A stretch of DNA of 36,211 nucleotides from Bacillota bacterium (GCA_029218545.1 JAQXRN010000241.1:1-36211), one strand, 5' to 3'; shown: positions 27,626 to 36,211, numbered from the stretch's first letter. Made by a program: numbers and translations. The notes: generated by a model from the sequence alone, not told the origin.

Positions 27626-28495
27626 ATGACAGACAAAACAAAATCCGTGCTCTTTGCACTGACAACAATATTGCTGTGGTCTTCCGCCTTTCCACTGACA
27701 AAGGTTGCCACCGCATATATCCAGCCGAATGCTCTGGGATTTCTTAGATGCAGCATTGCGGCGGTTATTCTGATAATAATAGGAATAATTAATAAGATTA
27801 AACTGCCCCGCAAGCCATCTCATGTGCTCCTGTTTTTTCTCTCAGGGGGACTCGGCTTCACCCTTTACATGATCACCTTCAATACAGGGATGTTGACCCT
27901 TTCGTCAGCCATGGCAAGCCTTGTTATAGCTACAACGCCGGTACTTACAGCCATTGGAGCTTCAATTATTTATAAAGAACGGATAAAACCTCTTGGCTGG
28001 GCCTGCATTGCCGCTGCCTTTCTCGGCGTTGCAATTCTCCTTCTATGGGACTCGCAGCTTTCCATTAACAGCGGCTGCATATGGATATTATGTGCATCCT
28101 CCGTATTCTGCGGATATAACCTTATGAACCGTAAGCTCTTATCCATGGGCTACAATGCTGTCGAATGTGTAACCTGGAGCATCTTATGCGGCGCCCTGCT
28201 GCTGCTCCCCTTCGCACCGGCAGCAGCAGCCCAGGTGGCCGGGGCCACCTGGGAGGCATTGCTCACCGTGGTCTATCTGGGAGCAATGCCCAGCGCCGCG
28301 GCGTACCTCTTTTGGAGCCGCGCCTTCTCCATGGCAAAAAAAACAAGCGACGTCACAAACTTTCAGTTTCTGACACCACTTGTCTCTACAGTTCTTGGCT
28401 TTATTATACTTGGTGAAATCCCCGGTGTTTCCACACTGGTGGGAGGTATAATAATCATCTCAAGTATTGTCCTTTTCGGATTAAAAGGCAGATAG
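27626..28495 (+). CDS. EamA/DMT family transporter
   Basis: 289 aa, 10 TM; two EamA repeats (LLWSSAFPLTKVATAYIQP). Confidence 0.92.
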   Translation: MTDKTKSVLFALTTILLWSSAFPLTKVATAYIQPNALGFLRCSIAAVILIIIGIINKIKLPRKPSHVLLFFLSGGLGFTLYMITFNTGMLTLSSAMASLVIATTPVLTAIGASIIYKERIKPLGWACIAAAFLGVAILLLWDSQLSINSGCIWILCASSVFCGYNLMNRKLLSMGYNAVECVTWSILCGALLLLPFAPAAAAQVAGATWEALLTVVYLGAMPSAAAYLFWSRAFSMAKKTSDVTNFQFLTPLVSTVLGFIILGEIPGVSTLVGGIIIISSIVLFGLKGR

Positions 28496-28497
28496 CC

Positions 28498-29418
28498 TTA
28501 TTTAGCTGCCAGATATTCCAATGCGAAGTGGGAGCTTACAGCACCGTCTGCTACTGCAGTTACAACCTGACGCAGAGCTTTGGTTCTCACATCGCCAACA
28601 GCAAACACACCGGGCAGGCTTGTTACAGTCGTTTCATCGGCAACCACATAGCCTGCCTCGTCTAGTTCAAGCTGTCCGGCTACAAGCATTGTCGATGGCT
28701 TTCTTCCAACGCTTACAAAAAGCCCGTCCAGTTCAATATCTGACGACTCTCCATTGCTTTCAATTCTTATTCCTTTAAGCCTTCCATCTTCTCCCTTTAT
28801 AAGTTCCTTTACAACAGAATTCCAGCGGAATTCCACATTGCCAGTCTCTTTTAGCTGATTGTGGTAGATTTTTTCGGCTCTCAAGGTATCTCTTCTATGG
28901 ATTACAATTACCTTTGCGGCAACCTTTGATAGTATAAGAATATCTGCGACAGCTGTGTTGCCGCCGCCTACAACTGCTACTGTTTTACCCTTATAAAACA
29001 TTCCGTCGCACGCTGCGCAGTAATTGACTCCCTTACCTATGAGTTCCTCTTCGCCTTCAATGCCAAGATTTCTAGGCTCTGCACCTGTTGCAAGGATGAG
29101 CACTCTACTTTTAAACTGCCCTTCACTTGTTTCTGCAATTTTTATTTCACCTTCGAGATTGAGAGAATACACTTCTGCGTATTCTGTAACTGCCCCGAAT
29201 CTTTCAGCACCTGCCTGCATCTTCTCACCAAGTGAAAAACCATCGATGCCTTCTTCAAAACCCGGATAGTTATCCACCTGAGCTGTAAGGGCAATCTGAC
29301 CGCCTGCCGAAAGCTTTTCTAGTACGATGGTTTCAAGTCCCGCTCTGGTGCAGTACAAAGCCGCCGAATAGCCCGCAGGGCCGCCACCGATTATCATTAC
29401 ATCATATATTTTATCCAT
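28498..29418 (-). CDS. trxB: Thioredoxin-disulfide reductase
   Basis: 306 aa; GGGPAGYSAALYCTRAGL, CAACD active site, VVGGGNTAVAD, GVFAVGDV. Confidence 0.95.
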   Translation of the reverse strand: MDKIYDVMIIGGGPAGYSAALYCTRAGLETIVLEKLSAGGQIALTAQVDNYPGFEEGIDGFSLGEKMQAGAERFGAVTEYAEVYSLNLEGEIKIAETSEGQFKSRVLILATGAEPRNLGIEGEEELIGKGVNYCAACDGMFYKGKTVAVVGGGNTAVADILILSKVAAKVIVIHRRDTLRAEKIYHNQLKETGNVEFRWNSVVKELIKGEDGRLKGIRIESNGESSDIELDGLFVSVGRKPSTMLVAGQLELDEAGYVVADETTVTSLPGVFAVGDVRTKALRQVVTAVADGAVSSHFALEYLAAK

Positions 29419-29441
29419 TCTATAGCCCCATTCTACAGTCT

Positions 29442-29768
29442 CTACAGTCCCATATTTTTATCTATGAATTCATTTAGTTTTGCCTTTGAATCGGGTGCTA
29501 CTATGGAGTCTACAACCTGTCCGTCTTTTAGGAACATAAATGTAGGAATAACATCGATATTGTGTGCATCAGATATTTCAATTTCTTCGTCAATGTTCAC
29601 CTGTCCTATAATGATCTTATCTCCATATTCCTCGGAAATTTTATTGTACGCAGGTCCTATTCTGCGGCAATACACACACCATGGTGCTGAAAACTCAATT
29701 ACTCCTGTTTTTTTCTCTTCAACGAAATTCTTGTTGTAAAACTCCTTATTAATATTTACTACTGCCAT
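29442..29768 (-). CDS. Thioredoxin family protein
   Basis: 108 aa; FSAPWCVYCRRIGP (WCVYC redox motif), VIPTFMFLKDG. Confidence 0.93.
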   Translation of the reverse strand: MAVVNINKEFYNKNFVEEKKTGVIEFSAPWCVYCRRIGPAYNKISEEYGDKIIIGQVNIDEEIEISDAHNIDVIPTFMFLKDGQVVDSIVAPDSKAKLNEFIDKNMGL

Positions 29769-29798
29769 GTTAACTTTTCCTTTCTTTTATTATTTATA

Positions 29799-30830
29799 TT
29801 ATATAGATGATTCATCTGCATCTTCCTCGATAATCTGGCCATCTCCTTCCACGAATGTGACTGAAAGAACGGCCTGAGCGATATTCACATATACTTTTGC
29901 ATGCTTTTCTCTGGTTAAGGCTGCTTCCTCTATGACTTTCATCAGCTGCTCTAAGACGTCCCTTGTAAGATACCCGTTTCTCCAGTGAAAGGTAAGCTGT
30001 CTCCCCTTCTTAACTGCTTGAAGGGCTCTTTTGGAAACATCCTCCATCTTTGTAAAGGACATCTTATTTTTCTTGTAGTAAAAACCGTCATTGTCTTCAC
30101 AGGCTGGAACCTTCCATATTACAGGCTCATGATCTCTAAAAATCTGTTTATCGCTGAGCATGAAATAATCATACCTTATATTTCCTCCTTTTCCAAGGGA
30201 GTTATCAAAGGTGGCATCCATATGATAGTATTTGCCATCAATCCTGACGATATTCCATGCATGTCTGTATTTAATGCCCTTATCAGGGTTTGCCTCAGAA
30301 ACAGCTATGGTACACCATATTCCAAGCCTGTCGCAAAGAGCTTTCACAGTCTTTGAAATACCTTCACATACGCCAACACCCTGACCTAAAGGACCAATTA
30401 TTTCGTGGGAATACTGTTTCTTAAGCTTATCATATTTCACATTCTGACATATGAAATCATGCACATACCTTAGTTTTTCTTCCTCTTTAAGATTCATGGC
30501 CGGTCTTATAACCTTTTCTATTCTGGAATTCATGGCCTGCTGGTGTGCCTTCAGTTTCTTTTTATCAAAGAGAAACTCCGCAGCAATTTCTACCTGGGTC
30601 GAATCCTCAAAAAACTTGTATTTAATCCCTGATGAATAGAAAATATCAGGATTATCAAGTCTCAATAGAAAATGAATATCAAATATCTGGTTACCCTCCA
30701 GCCTCGGAGTGTAAAACCTTTGTCTTACATTCCTTATGCCCTCTTCAATGGAAAAATAAACCGCCTGTTTTTCTTTGTCCATCTTTGAATAATAGTATCC
30801 TGTCAGTGCCATCACCTCACTTTTTCTCAA
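29799..30830 (-). CDS. Transglutaminase-like domain protein
   Basis: 343 aa; GVGVCEGISKTVKALCDRLGI ... YRHAWNIVRIDGKYYHMDATFDNS (Cys-His-Asp). Confidence 0.87.
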   Translation of the reverse strand: MRKSEVMALTGYYYSKMDKEKQAVYFSIEEGIRNVRQRFYTPRLEGNQIFDIHFLLRLDNPDIFYSSGIKYKFFEDSTQVEIAAEFLFDKKKLKAHQQAMNSRIEKVIRPAMNLKEEEKLRYVHDFICQNVKYDKLKKQYSHEIIGPLGQGVGVCEGISKTVKALCDRLGIWCTIAVSEANPDKGIKYRHAWNIVRIDGKYYHMDATFDNSLGKGGNIRYDYFMLSDKQIFRDHEPVIWKVPACEDNDGFYYKKNKMSFTKMEDVSKRALQAVKKGRQLTFHWRNGYLTRDVLEQLMKVIEEAALTREKHAKVYVNIAQAVLSVTFVEGDGQIIEEDADESSI

Positions 30831-30960
30831 GTTTCGGTACTATTATAACACATAAAACAACTACTTCTTGTCGTTTTTGGTCGATAAAAAACTCTTTTTA
30901 TTGTTTTTTGTTAAAAATTCAGGTTATAATATAGGGGCATATTATCAAAGGAGAGAAATT

Positions 30961-31881
30961 ATGAATATTTTAGTAATAGGAGCAGTTTTTTTAGATGTAA
31001 AAGGCTTCCCTGAAGACCTTTATATTCCGGATGGCAGAAACGTAGGCAGAATCGAATACATACATGGCGGCGTTGCAAGAAATGTCGCAGAGGATATTGC
31101 TAACGTAGAACTAAAGCCAACATTTTTGAGTCTCGTTGATGACTCTCCCATGGGAAAGGATATTATCGACAAACTCAATAATCACAAAGTAAACACAGAA
31201 TATATGCTTACTGTACCTGATGGAATGGGTACATGGTTAGCCGTGTTTGATAACAATGGTGACGTTGCAGGCTCAATATCCAAAAGGCCTGATCTGATGC
31301 CTATCGTTGATCTTCTTGAAGAAAGAGGCGATGAAATCTTTTCAAAAACAGACACTGTTGTCTTAGAATCAGATATAGATCTTCCTCTCGTAAAAAAAGT
31401 CCTGGAGCTGTGCAAAAAACATGATGTAAAACTTGTAGGTCTTGTTTCAAACATGGGTATCGCTGCCAAGAGAAGAGATCTTCTTCAGCAGTTCGACTGT
31501 TTTATCTGCAATCAGCAGGAGGCCGGAATTCTCTTTGCCGGTGACTACAGCCAGATGGATTCGGAAGAGCTTAAAAAAATCCTGCCACTGAAGATTAAGG
31601 CTGCAAACATTCCTGCAATGATAGTTACTCTAGGCGACAAAGGTGCCGTATATGCCGACCTGGAGGGTAACAGCGGTTCATGCCCTGCTAAAAAAGTTCA
31701 GGTTAAGGATACTACAGGTGCCGGAGATGCATTCTGTGCCGGTGTTGCCATCGGACTGACATTCTCCAAAACGTGGGAAGAAACCATTGAAATCGGCTCA
31801 ACTCTCGCCGCTTCTGTGATAACTTCATCAGAAAATGTATGCCCAAGATTCCTTCCTGAGGAATTCGGCATTTCCGCATAA
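30961..31881 (+). CDS. PfkB-family carbohydrate/nucleoside kinase
   Basis: Start ATG 30961 after AAAGGAGAG (track start 30868); GGVARNVAEDIA and DTTGAGDAFCAGVAIGL. Confidence 0.92.
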   Translation: MNILVIGAVFLDVKGFPEDLYIPDGRNVGRIEYIHGGVARNVAEDIANVELKPTFLSLVDDSPMGKDIIDKLNNHKVNTEYMLTVPDGMGTWLAVFDNNGDVAGSISKRPDLMPIVDLLEERGDEIFSKTDTVVLESDIDLPLVKKVLELCKKHDVKLVGLVSNMGIAAKRRDLLQQFDCFICNQQEAGILFAGDYSQMDSEELKKILPLKIKAANIPAMIVTLGDKGAVYADLEGNSGSCPAKKVQVKDTTGAGDAFCAGVAIGLTFSKTWEETIEIGSTLAASVITSSENVCPRFLPEEFGISA

Positions 31882-31905
31882 AAAATATCTACTGAAAAAA
31901 CAAAC

Positions 31906-31942
31906 CTCCCGTAAAGTTTTACTTCTTTGCGGGAGATTCTTT
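31906..31942. terminator. Intrinsic terminator between convergent genes
   Basis: CTCCCGTAAAG-TTTTACTT-CTTTGCGGGAG followed by T-rich run. Confidence 0.85.
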
Positions 31943-31972
31943 TTTTGTATTTGTTTTATTTTTTCTGAATTA

Positions 31973-33154
31973 CTATTTCTTTTCAGTAACCGGCTGCAGA
32001 ATTTCTCTCTGACGGGATATTTCCTCCCATCTTGGAATCTTATCATAAATTTGTGCAAAGTCCTTCATTGCAGCAGGAATATCGATATTCTGAGGGCATA
32101 CCTTGGCACACTTGCCGCAGGCGATACATGCTGCCGGCTTCTTGTCGTCAGGGAGTGCTTCCACAACCATTACGGTATTGAAGGAAGGAATTATCTTCGC
32201 ATCGTTATATACCGATAAAAGCATAGGAATATCAAGTTCTCTAGGACAGTCACTGCAGCAGTATCTGCACGCAGTACACGGAACAGAATCCTTCATACCT
32301 TCTGCAACGTCCATAAGAAGCTTCTTTTCAGCTTCAGAAAGCTTTCGTTCTTCCCTGAAGGTCTCAATATTCTCCTTCATCTGACGGATATTGGAAACAC
32401 CGTTTAATACTACCTTCACATTATCCATATTGTGGAAGAATCTCAATGCGAGAGACGCGGGAGTATCTTCAGGACTTATGGCCTTCATCTGTTCAGCAGC
32501 CTCACCTGTAACATTGGCAAGCTTACCTCCTCTAAGAGGTTCCATAACCCAAACGGGGATTCCACGCTTTGAAAGGATTTCGCACTTTTCTCTTGCCTTC
32601 TGAAGAGACCAGTCCAGATAATTCAATTGTATCTGACAGAACTCAATGGCATCGCCAAAAGCATCCAGAATTGCTTCGAGATTTTCAGCCTGAGCATGAG
32701 TGCTGAGTCCCAGGTGCTTAATTCTGCCAAGTCTTTTTTGCTCTTTAAAGTATTCAATAATGTCCCACTGAGGATCTGTATAGACGCTGATAGACTTTTC
32801 ATAAACATTATGATACAGATAAAAGTCAAAATATTCCACCCTGCACTTTTCTAATTGCTTTTCAAATATATATGCAGGGTCATATGTAGAGCTTATCTGA
32901 TGTCCCGGGTACTTGTCCGCCAAGTAAAAACTGCTTCGGTCATGTTTTGAAAGCGCCTCGCCTATGACCAGCTCTGATTGCCCGGTATGATATGGCCATG
33001 CAGTATCGAAGTAGTTTACTCCGTTTTCTATTGCCATATCTACCATTTCCTGAACCTGGACCTTATCAACGGTTCCGTCTTCAAGTAGCGGCAGGCGCAT
33101 AGCGCCAAAGCCCATAAGTGAAATTTTTTTGTCTTTAAATTCTCTGTAAATCAT
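31973..33154 (-). CDS. Aldo/keto reductase with C-terminal ferredoxin-type Fe-S domain
   Basis: 393 aa; NYFDTAWPYHTGQSE, FYLYHNVYE, CTACRYCCSDCP and CIACGKCAKVCP. Confidence 0.92.
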   Translation of the reverse strand: MIYREFKDKKISLMGFGAMRLPLLEDGTVDKVQVQEMVDMAIENGVNYFDTAWPYHTGQSELVIGEALSKHDRSSFYLADKYPGHQISSTYDPAYIFEKQLEKCRVEYFDFYLYHNVYEKSISVYTDPQWDIIEYFKEQKRLGRIKHLGLSTHAQAENLEAILDAFGDAIEFCQIQLNYLDWSLQKAREKCEILSKRGIPVWVMEPLRGGKLANVTGEAAEQMKAISPEDTPASLALRFFHNMDNVKVVLNGVSNIRQMKENIETFREERKLSEAEKKLLMDVAEGMKDSVPCTACRYCCSDCPRELDIPMLLSVYNDAKIIPSFNTVMVVEALPDDKKPAACIACGKCAKVCPQNIDIPAAMKDFAQIYDKIPRWEEISRQREILQPVTEKK

Positions 33155-33265
33155 ATTTTTTCTTTATCTCCTCGACTGGCTGCTGTTAATTATTTCTGTG
33201 GTAAAACTACGGATACCACACTTTTCAACAAGCAAAATTTGTCCATTTTTCAACGATTTGCCTTT

Positions 33266-33398
33266 TTATCCACATAGCATAGTAAAATCGTATACGATTT
33301 TATGAACATGACCTTGTGGATAACATCAAATCATTGCAACCCAGTGTTTTCAATGGTTGAGCCCTTGTTATCGATTTGTCAAGAGAAAGTTATCCACA
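33266..33398. other. DnaA-box cluster: three exact TTATCCACA sites
   Basis: TTATCCACA at 33266-33274 (+) and 33390-33398 (+); TGTGGATAA at 33315-33323 (-). Confidence 0.6.
33283..33302. repeat. 20-bp perfect palindrome TAAAATCGTATACGATTTTA
   Basis: Read directly; lies between DnaA boxes 1 and 2. Confidence 0.85.
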
Positions 33399-33478
33399 TA
33401 TTTCTTACATTATTATAACATTTATTGAATTAGTTTTCTACAGCAACTATAATATGAGTATCAGGGAGGTATTTTGAC

Positions 33479-34189
33479 ATGTTGAAAATTGAGAACTTAA
33501 CCAAGATATACGGCGACAAAAAGGCCGTTGATAACTTATCACTTCACATTAAACCGGGGGAAATATATGGATTTATAGGACATAACGGTGCCGGCAAAAC
33601 AACGACCATCAAATGCTGCTGCGGAATACTTCAGCACGAAGAAGGAAAAATTTTCATTGATGGAACAAACCTTTCAGAAGCACCTCTTGCCTGTAAGCAA
33701 AATCTGGCGTATATTCCTGATAACCCGGATTTATATGACTTTATGACAGGGATTCAGTTTCTGAACTTCGTAGCAGATATCTTCAGCGTTGATGCAGAAA
33801 TCCGTCAGAATCTCATCCACAAATATGCCGACATGTTCGAGCTAACTGCAGATCTTGCACAGCCTATATCAGCCTATTCACACGGTATGAAACAGAAGCT
33901 CGCCATCATTTCAGCTTTGATTCACAGCCCTAAACTCATAATAATGGATGAACCCTTCGTTGGACTTGACCCTAAGGCTTCCCATCTTCTCAAGGAAACC
34001 ATGAGGGAATTATGCAACAATGGTTCTGCAATCTTTTTCTCAACACATGTTCTTGAGGTTGCTGAAAAACTGTGCGACAAGGTTGCCATAATTAAAGGCG
34101 GAAAACTGATTAAATCCGGAACAATGGAAGAAGTTAAGGGCGATGCCTCTTTAGAATCTGTATTTTTGGAACTGGAGGCAGCAAAATGA
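33479..34189 (+). CDS. ABC exporter ATP-binding protein
   Basis: 236 aa; GHNGAGKTTTIKCC, YSHGMKQKLAIISALIHSPKLIIMDEPFVGLDP. Confidence 0.93.
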   Translation: MLKIENLTKIYGDKKAVDNLSLHIKPGEIYGFIGHNGAGKTTTIKCCCGILQHEEGKIFIDGTNLSEAPLACKQNLAYIPDNPDLYDFMTGIQFLNFVADIFSVDAEIRQNLIHKYADMFELTADLAQPISAYSHGMKQKLAIISALIHSPKLIIMDEPFVGLDPKASHLLKETMRELCNNGSAIFFSTHVLEVAEKLCDKVAIIKGGKLIKSGTMEEVKGDASLESVFLELEAAK

Positions 34190-35781
34190 CACAAGCATTA
34201 ATCAAAAAACAGCTTTTAGAAGTTTTTGCGTGGGTGTTTCAAGATAAAAAGACCGGCAAAAACAGAAAAGGCTCATCACTTGTTGCAAACAGCCTTCTAT
34301 ACATATCCATATTAGGTCTTATCATAGGTATCTTTTACTATATGGCAGATTCACTTTGTGCACCTCTTATTTCCTTTGATATGGGTTGGCTCTACTATGC
34401 AATAATGGGCCTCCTCGGCATTGTATTAGGTGTATTTGCCAGCGTTTTCAATACTTATACCACATTATATCAGGCCAAGGACAATGATTTACTCCTGTCT
34501 ATGCCTGTTCCTGCTTCAAAGATACTTTTTGCAAGGCTTTTAGGGATTTATACCATGGGACTGCTATATGAGCTCCTGGTAATGCTCCCTGCAACAGTGG
34601 TATTCTATGCAAATAGCAACATAGGCCTTCTAGGAGTAGTATTTACAATACTAATGCCGTTTTTGCTCGGTTTCGTCATACTGGCACTGTCCTGTATAGT
34701 CGGTTATGCCGTGGCTCTTATCGCCTCACATTTAAAAAGCAAAAAATTAGTGACCGTATTCTTATCATTGCTGTTTATTGCGGCATATTACTATTTCTAT
34801 GCCCATGCTTACAGCATCCTGCAGGGAATATTGCTTAACCCTGTAAGCTTTGGAGAAAAGGTGTCCGGCATCGCATATCCTCTTTATCAGATGGGACTTG
34901 CCGCTGAAGGCAGACTATTGCCTATGCTGATTTTTACCTGTATGTCCTTAGTGTTTTTTGCCCTTATATACTCCATATTGGCAAAGAGTTTTGTAAAACT
35001 TGCAACTACAAACAAAAGCTCTTCAAAAACAAAATATGTAAAGAGGGAAGCTAAGGTTTCATCTCAGTCAACTGCTTTACTGTCCAAAGAGTTTCGCCGC
35101 TTTTTGGGCAGCACCAACTATATGCTGAACTGCGGGCTTGGAATCGTCCTGATTATAATCGCCAGCGCATTTGTAATAATTAAAGGTGATTTCATTACAG
35201 GTTTTTCATCATCAGTTCCTGATGAATACATGGATGCATTTTATCTGATGGCTGCTGCTGCAGTTTGCCTGTCAACTACTATGAACGACATGACTGCCCC
35301 ATCCATATCACTGGAAGGAAAGAATCTCTGGATTTTACAGTCACTGCCTGTTTCAAGCTGGCAAATAATTAAAGCAAAGCTTCATATGCATCTTATCTTG
35401 ACTCTGGTGCCTTTAGCTATTCTTATAGTATGTGTTGAAGTAGTAGTTAAGCCTTCAGCTCTGTTTGCTATACTTATACCTGTAATTGCAGTACTCTTTG
35501 TTCTGCTTACAGCTAGTGCAGGACTAATAAGTAATCTGCTGATGCCAAACCTGACGTGGACAAACGAGGTTGTTCCCATCAAACAGAGCGCAAGCGTTTT
35601 CTTGGCATTGTTCGGAAGCTGGGCACTTATTACAGTACTTGGTGGAGTATATTATCTGATGTTTGAGCATATATCCGCAGGTACATATGCAGTAATTGTA
35701 GCCATTATATTTACCCTTTGCGATGTATTAATGCTTCGCTGGTTAAAGCTCCGCGGAACTAAACTCTTTGATGAGCTTTAG
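34186..35781 (+). CDS. ABC exporter permease subunit (large membrane protein)
   Basis: 531 aa, ~12 TM; 4-bp overlap with the ATPase gene. Confidence 0.85.
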   Translation: MTQALIKKQLLEVFAWVFQDKKTGKNRKGSSLVANSLLYISILGLIIGIFYYMADSLCAPLISFDMGWLYYAIMGLLGIVLGVFASVFNTYTTLYQAKDNDLLLSMPVPASKILFARLLGIYTMGLLYELLVMLPATVVFYANSNIGLLGVVFTILMPFLLGFVILALSCIVGYAVALIASHLKSKKLVTVFLSLLFIAAYYYFYAHAYSILQGILLNPVSFGEKVSGIAYPLYQMGLAAEGRLLPMLIFTCMSLVFFALIYSILAKSFVKLATTNKSSSKTKYVKREAKVSSQSTALLSKEFRRFLGSTNYMLNCGLGIVLIIIASAFVIIKGDFITGFSSSVPDEYMDAFYLMAAAAVCLSTTMNDMTAPSISLEGKNLWILQSLPVSSWQIIKAKLHMHLILTLVPLAILIVCVEVVVKPSALFAILIPVIAVLFVLLTASAGLISNLLMPNLTWTNEVVPIKQSASVFLALFGSWALITVLGGVYYLMFEHISAGTYAVIVAIIFTLCDVLMLRWLKLRGTKLFDEL

Positions 35782-35867
35782 TACATATAATCTGCAATTA
35801 GGATTATTGGTAAAAAAACTAACAATAGGGATGTAAACTGCATTGCATTTTTCTTTAATGATTTCAT
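35778..35867 (-). CDS. Putative 29-aa hydrophobic small peptide (MKSLKKNAMQFTSLLLVFLPIILIADYMY)
   Basis: ATG 35865-35867 to TAA 35778-35780; SD-like AAAGGCGG (35875-35882, minus) 7 nt upstream; not in the supplied ORF track because of its length. Confidence 0.4.
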   Translation of the reverse strand: MKSLKKNAMQFTSLLLVFLPIILIADYMY

Positions 35868-35957
35868 TTTTATACCGCCTTTCGACCAATAGACTTTAAT
35901 TCGGGTTCTTTGTGTATACCCATTATCCTATATGTTGAGTACGAAAAAACGGACAAT

Positions 35958-35989
35958 AAAAAGAGATTCCTTTTGCGAATCTCTTTTTT
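35958..35989. terminator. Intrinsic terminator
   Basis: AAAAAGAGATTC-CTTTTGC-GAATCTCTTTTTT. Confidence 0.88.
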
Positions 35990-36003
35990 GTGTAAAGTTA
36001 ATT

Positions 36004-36211
36004 CTAGAATTGTACTCTTAGGTTCTTATTTTTGTACAACATGGCATCTGCCTCTTGGATCACATTCTGAATGTCAGAAGCTGCCGCATCATAACATGAA
36101 TATCCAAGTGAAACTCCCGGCATTCTCGAATCTTCTTTTTTTATTTCATTTATTGCAGATGTGAACTTTTCATTTAATGTTTCCAAATTCTCAATATTAT
36201 TCTTAAGAATT
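36004..36211 (-). CDS. C-terminal part of a GGDEF (diguanylate cyclase-like) protein, truncated by window edge
   Basis: PGVSLGYSCYD...IQNVIQEADAMLYKNKN matches the GGDEF-domain C-terminus; frame stays open upstream of the track start to base 36211. Confidence 0.7.
   Translation of the reverse strand, partial: ILKNNIENLETLNEKFTSAINEIKKEDSRMPGVSLGYSCYDAAASDIQNVIQEADAMLYKNKNLRVQF

Noticed and set aside
28165-28416. 83-aa out-of-frame ORF in the GC-rich eamA patch
   Set aside because: High GC depletes stop codons in all frames; the EamA frame is clearly the coding one.
29268-29280. Additional DnaA-box-like TTATCCACC inside trxB
   Set aside because: Mismatch at the final base, single, and within coding sequence.
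35778-35867. Possible KdpF identity of the 29-aa peptide (length match, KdpDE-like genes in window)
   Set aside because: No kdpABC adjacent, 17 kb from the two-component genes, and sequence not convincingly KdpF-like.
1-36211. Search for CRISPR arrays, transposases, tRNA/rRNA, T-box or common riboswitches, phage genes
   Set aside because: None recognised by reading; small structured RNAs could be missed without covariance-model searches (e.g. Infernal/Rfam).

Overview
36.2 kb of chromosome from a low-to-moderate GC, spore-forming Firmicute (Clostridia-like; the cotJABC operon and family content support this, but the species cannot be determined). Most of the window is ordinary housekeeping, transport and regulatory genes in short operons: DUF2207/LemA, ung, DUF6873-radical SAM, ACT-PFL (UPF0237/UPF0210), DUF554, a XRE-potABCD-type polyamine operon, AEC permease, two aldo/keto reductase-ferredoxin proteins, a small alarmone synthetase, a class V aminotransferase, a KdpDE-like two-component pair, cotJABC, a nuclease/DUF4299-like/small-ORF operon, an amino-acid ABC permease+ATPase, a PdaA-like deacetylase, MFS, SLC13/ArsB-like permease, threonine aldolase, EamA, TrxB/Trx, transglutaminase-like, PfkB kinase, an ABC exporter and a partial GGDEF protein. 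No rRNA, tRNA, CRISPR array, transposase or prophage was seen. Best leads: (1) three exact DnaA boxes plus a 20-bp palindrome in one 133-bp intergenic stretch far from any dnaA gene; (2) a GC-rich (98/140 by hand count) patch inside the eamA CDS with three consecutive hairpins; (3) an unannotated 29-aa membrane-peptide ORF with a good RBS; (4) a pdaA-like ribosome-binding site inside the 3' arm of a terminator-like hairpin; (5) two promoters placed so that their mRNAs should be leaderless; (6) a divergent cysteine-desulfurase-like protein; (7) an overlapping nuclease-DUF4299-70aa operon. No complete, clearly novel multi-gene system is proven by the sequence alone.
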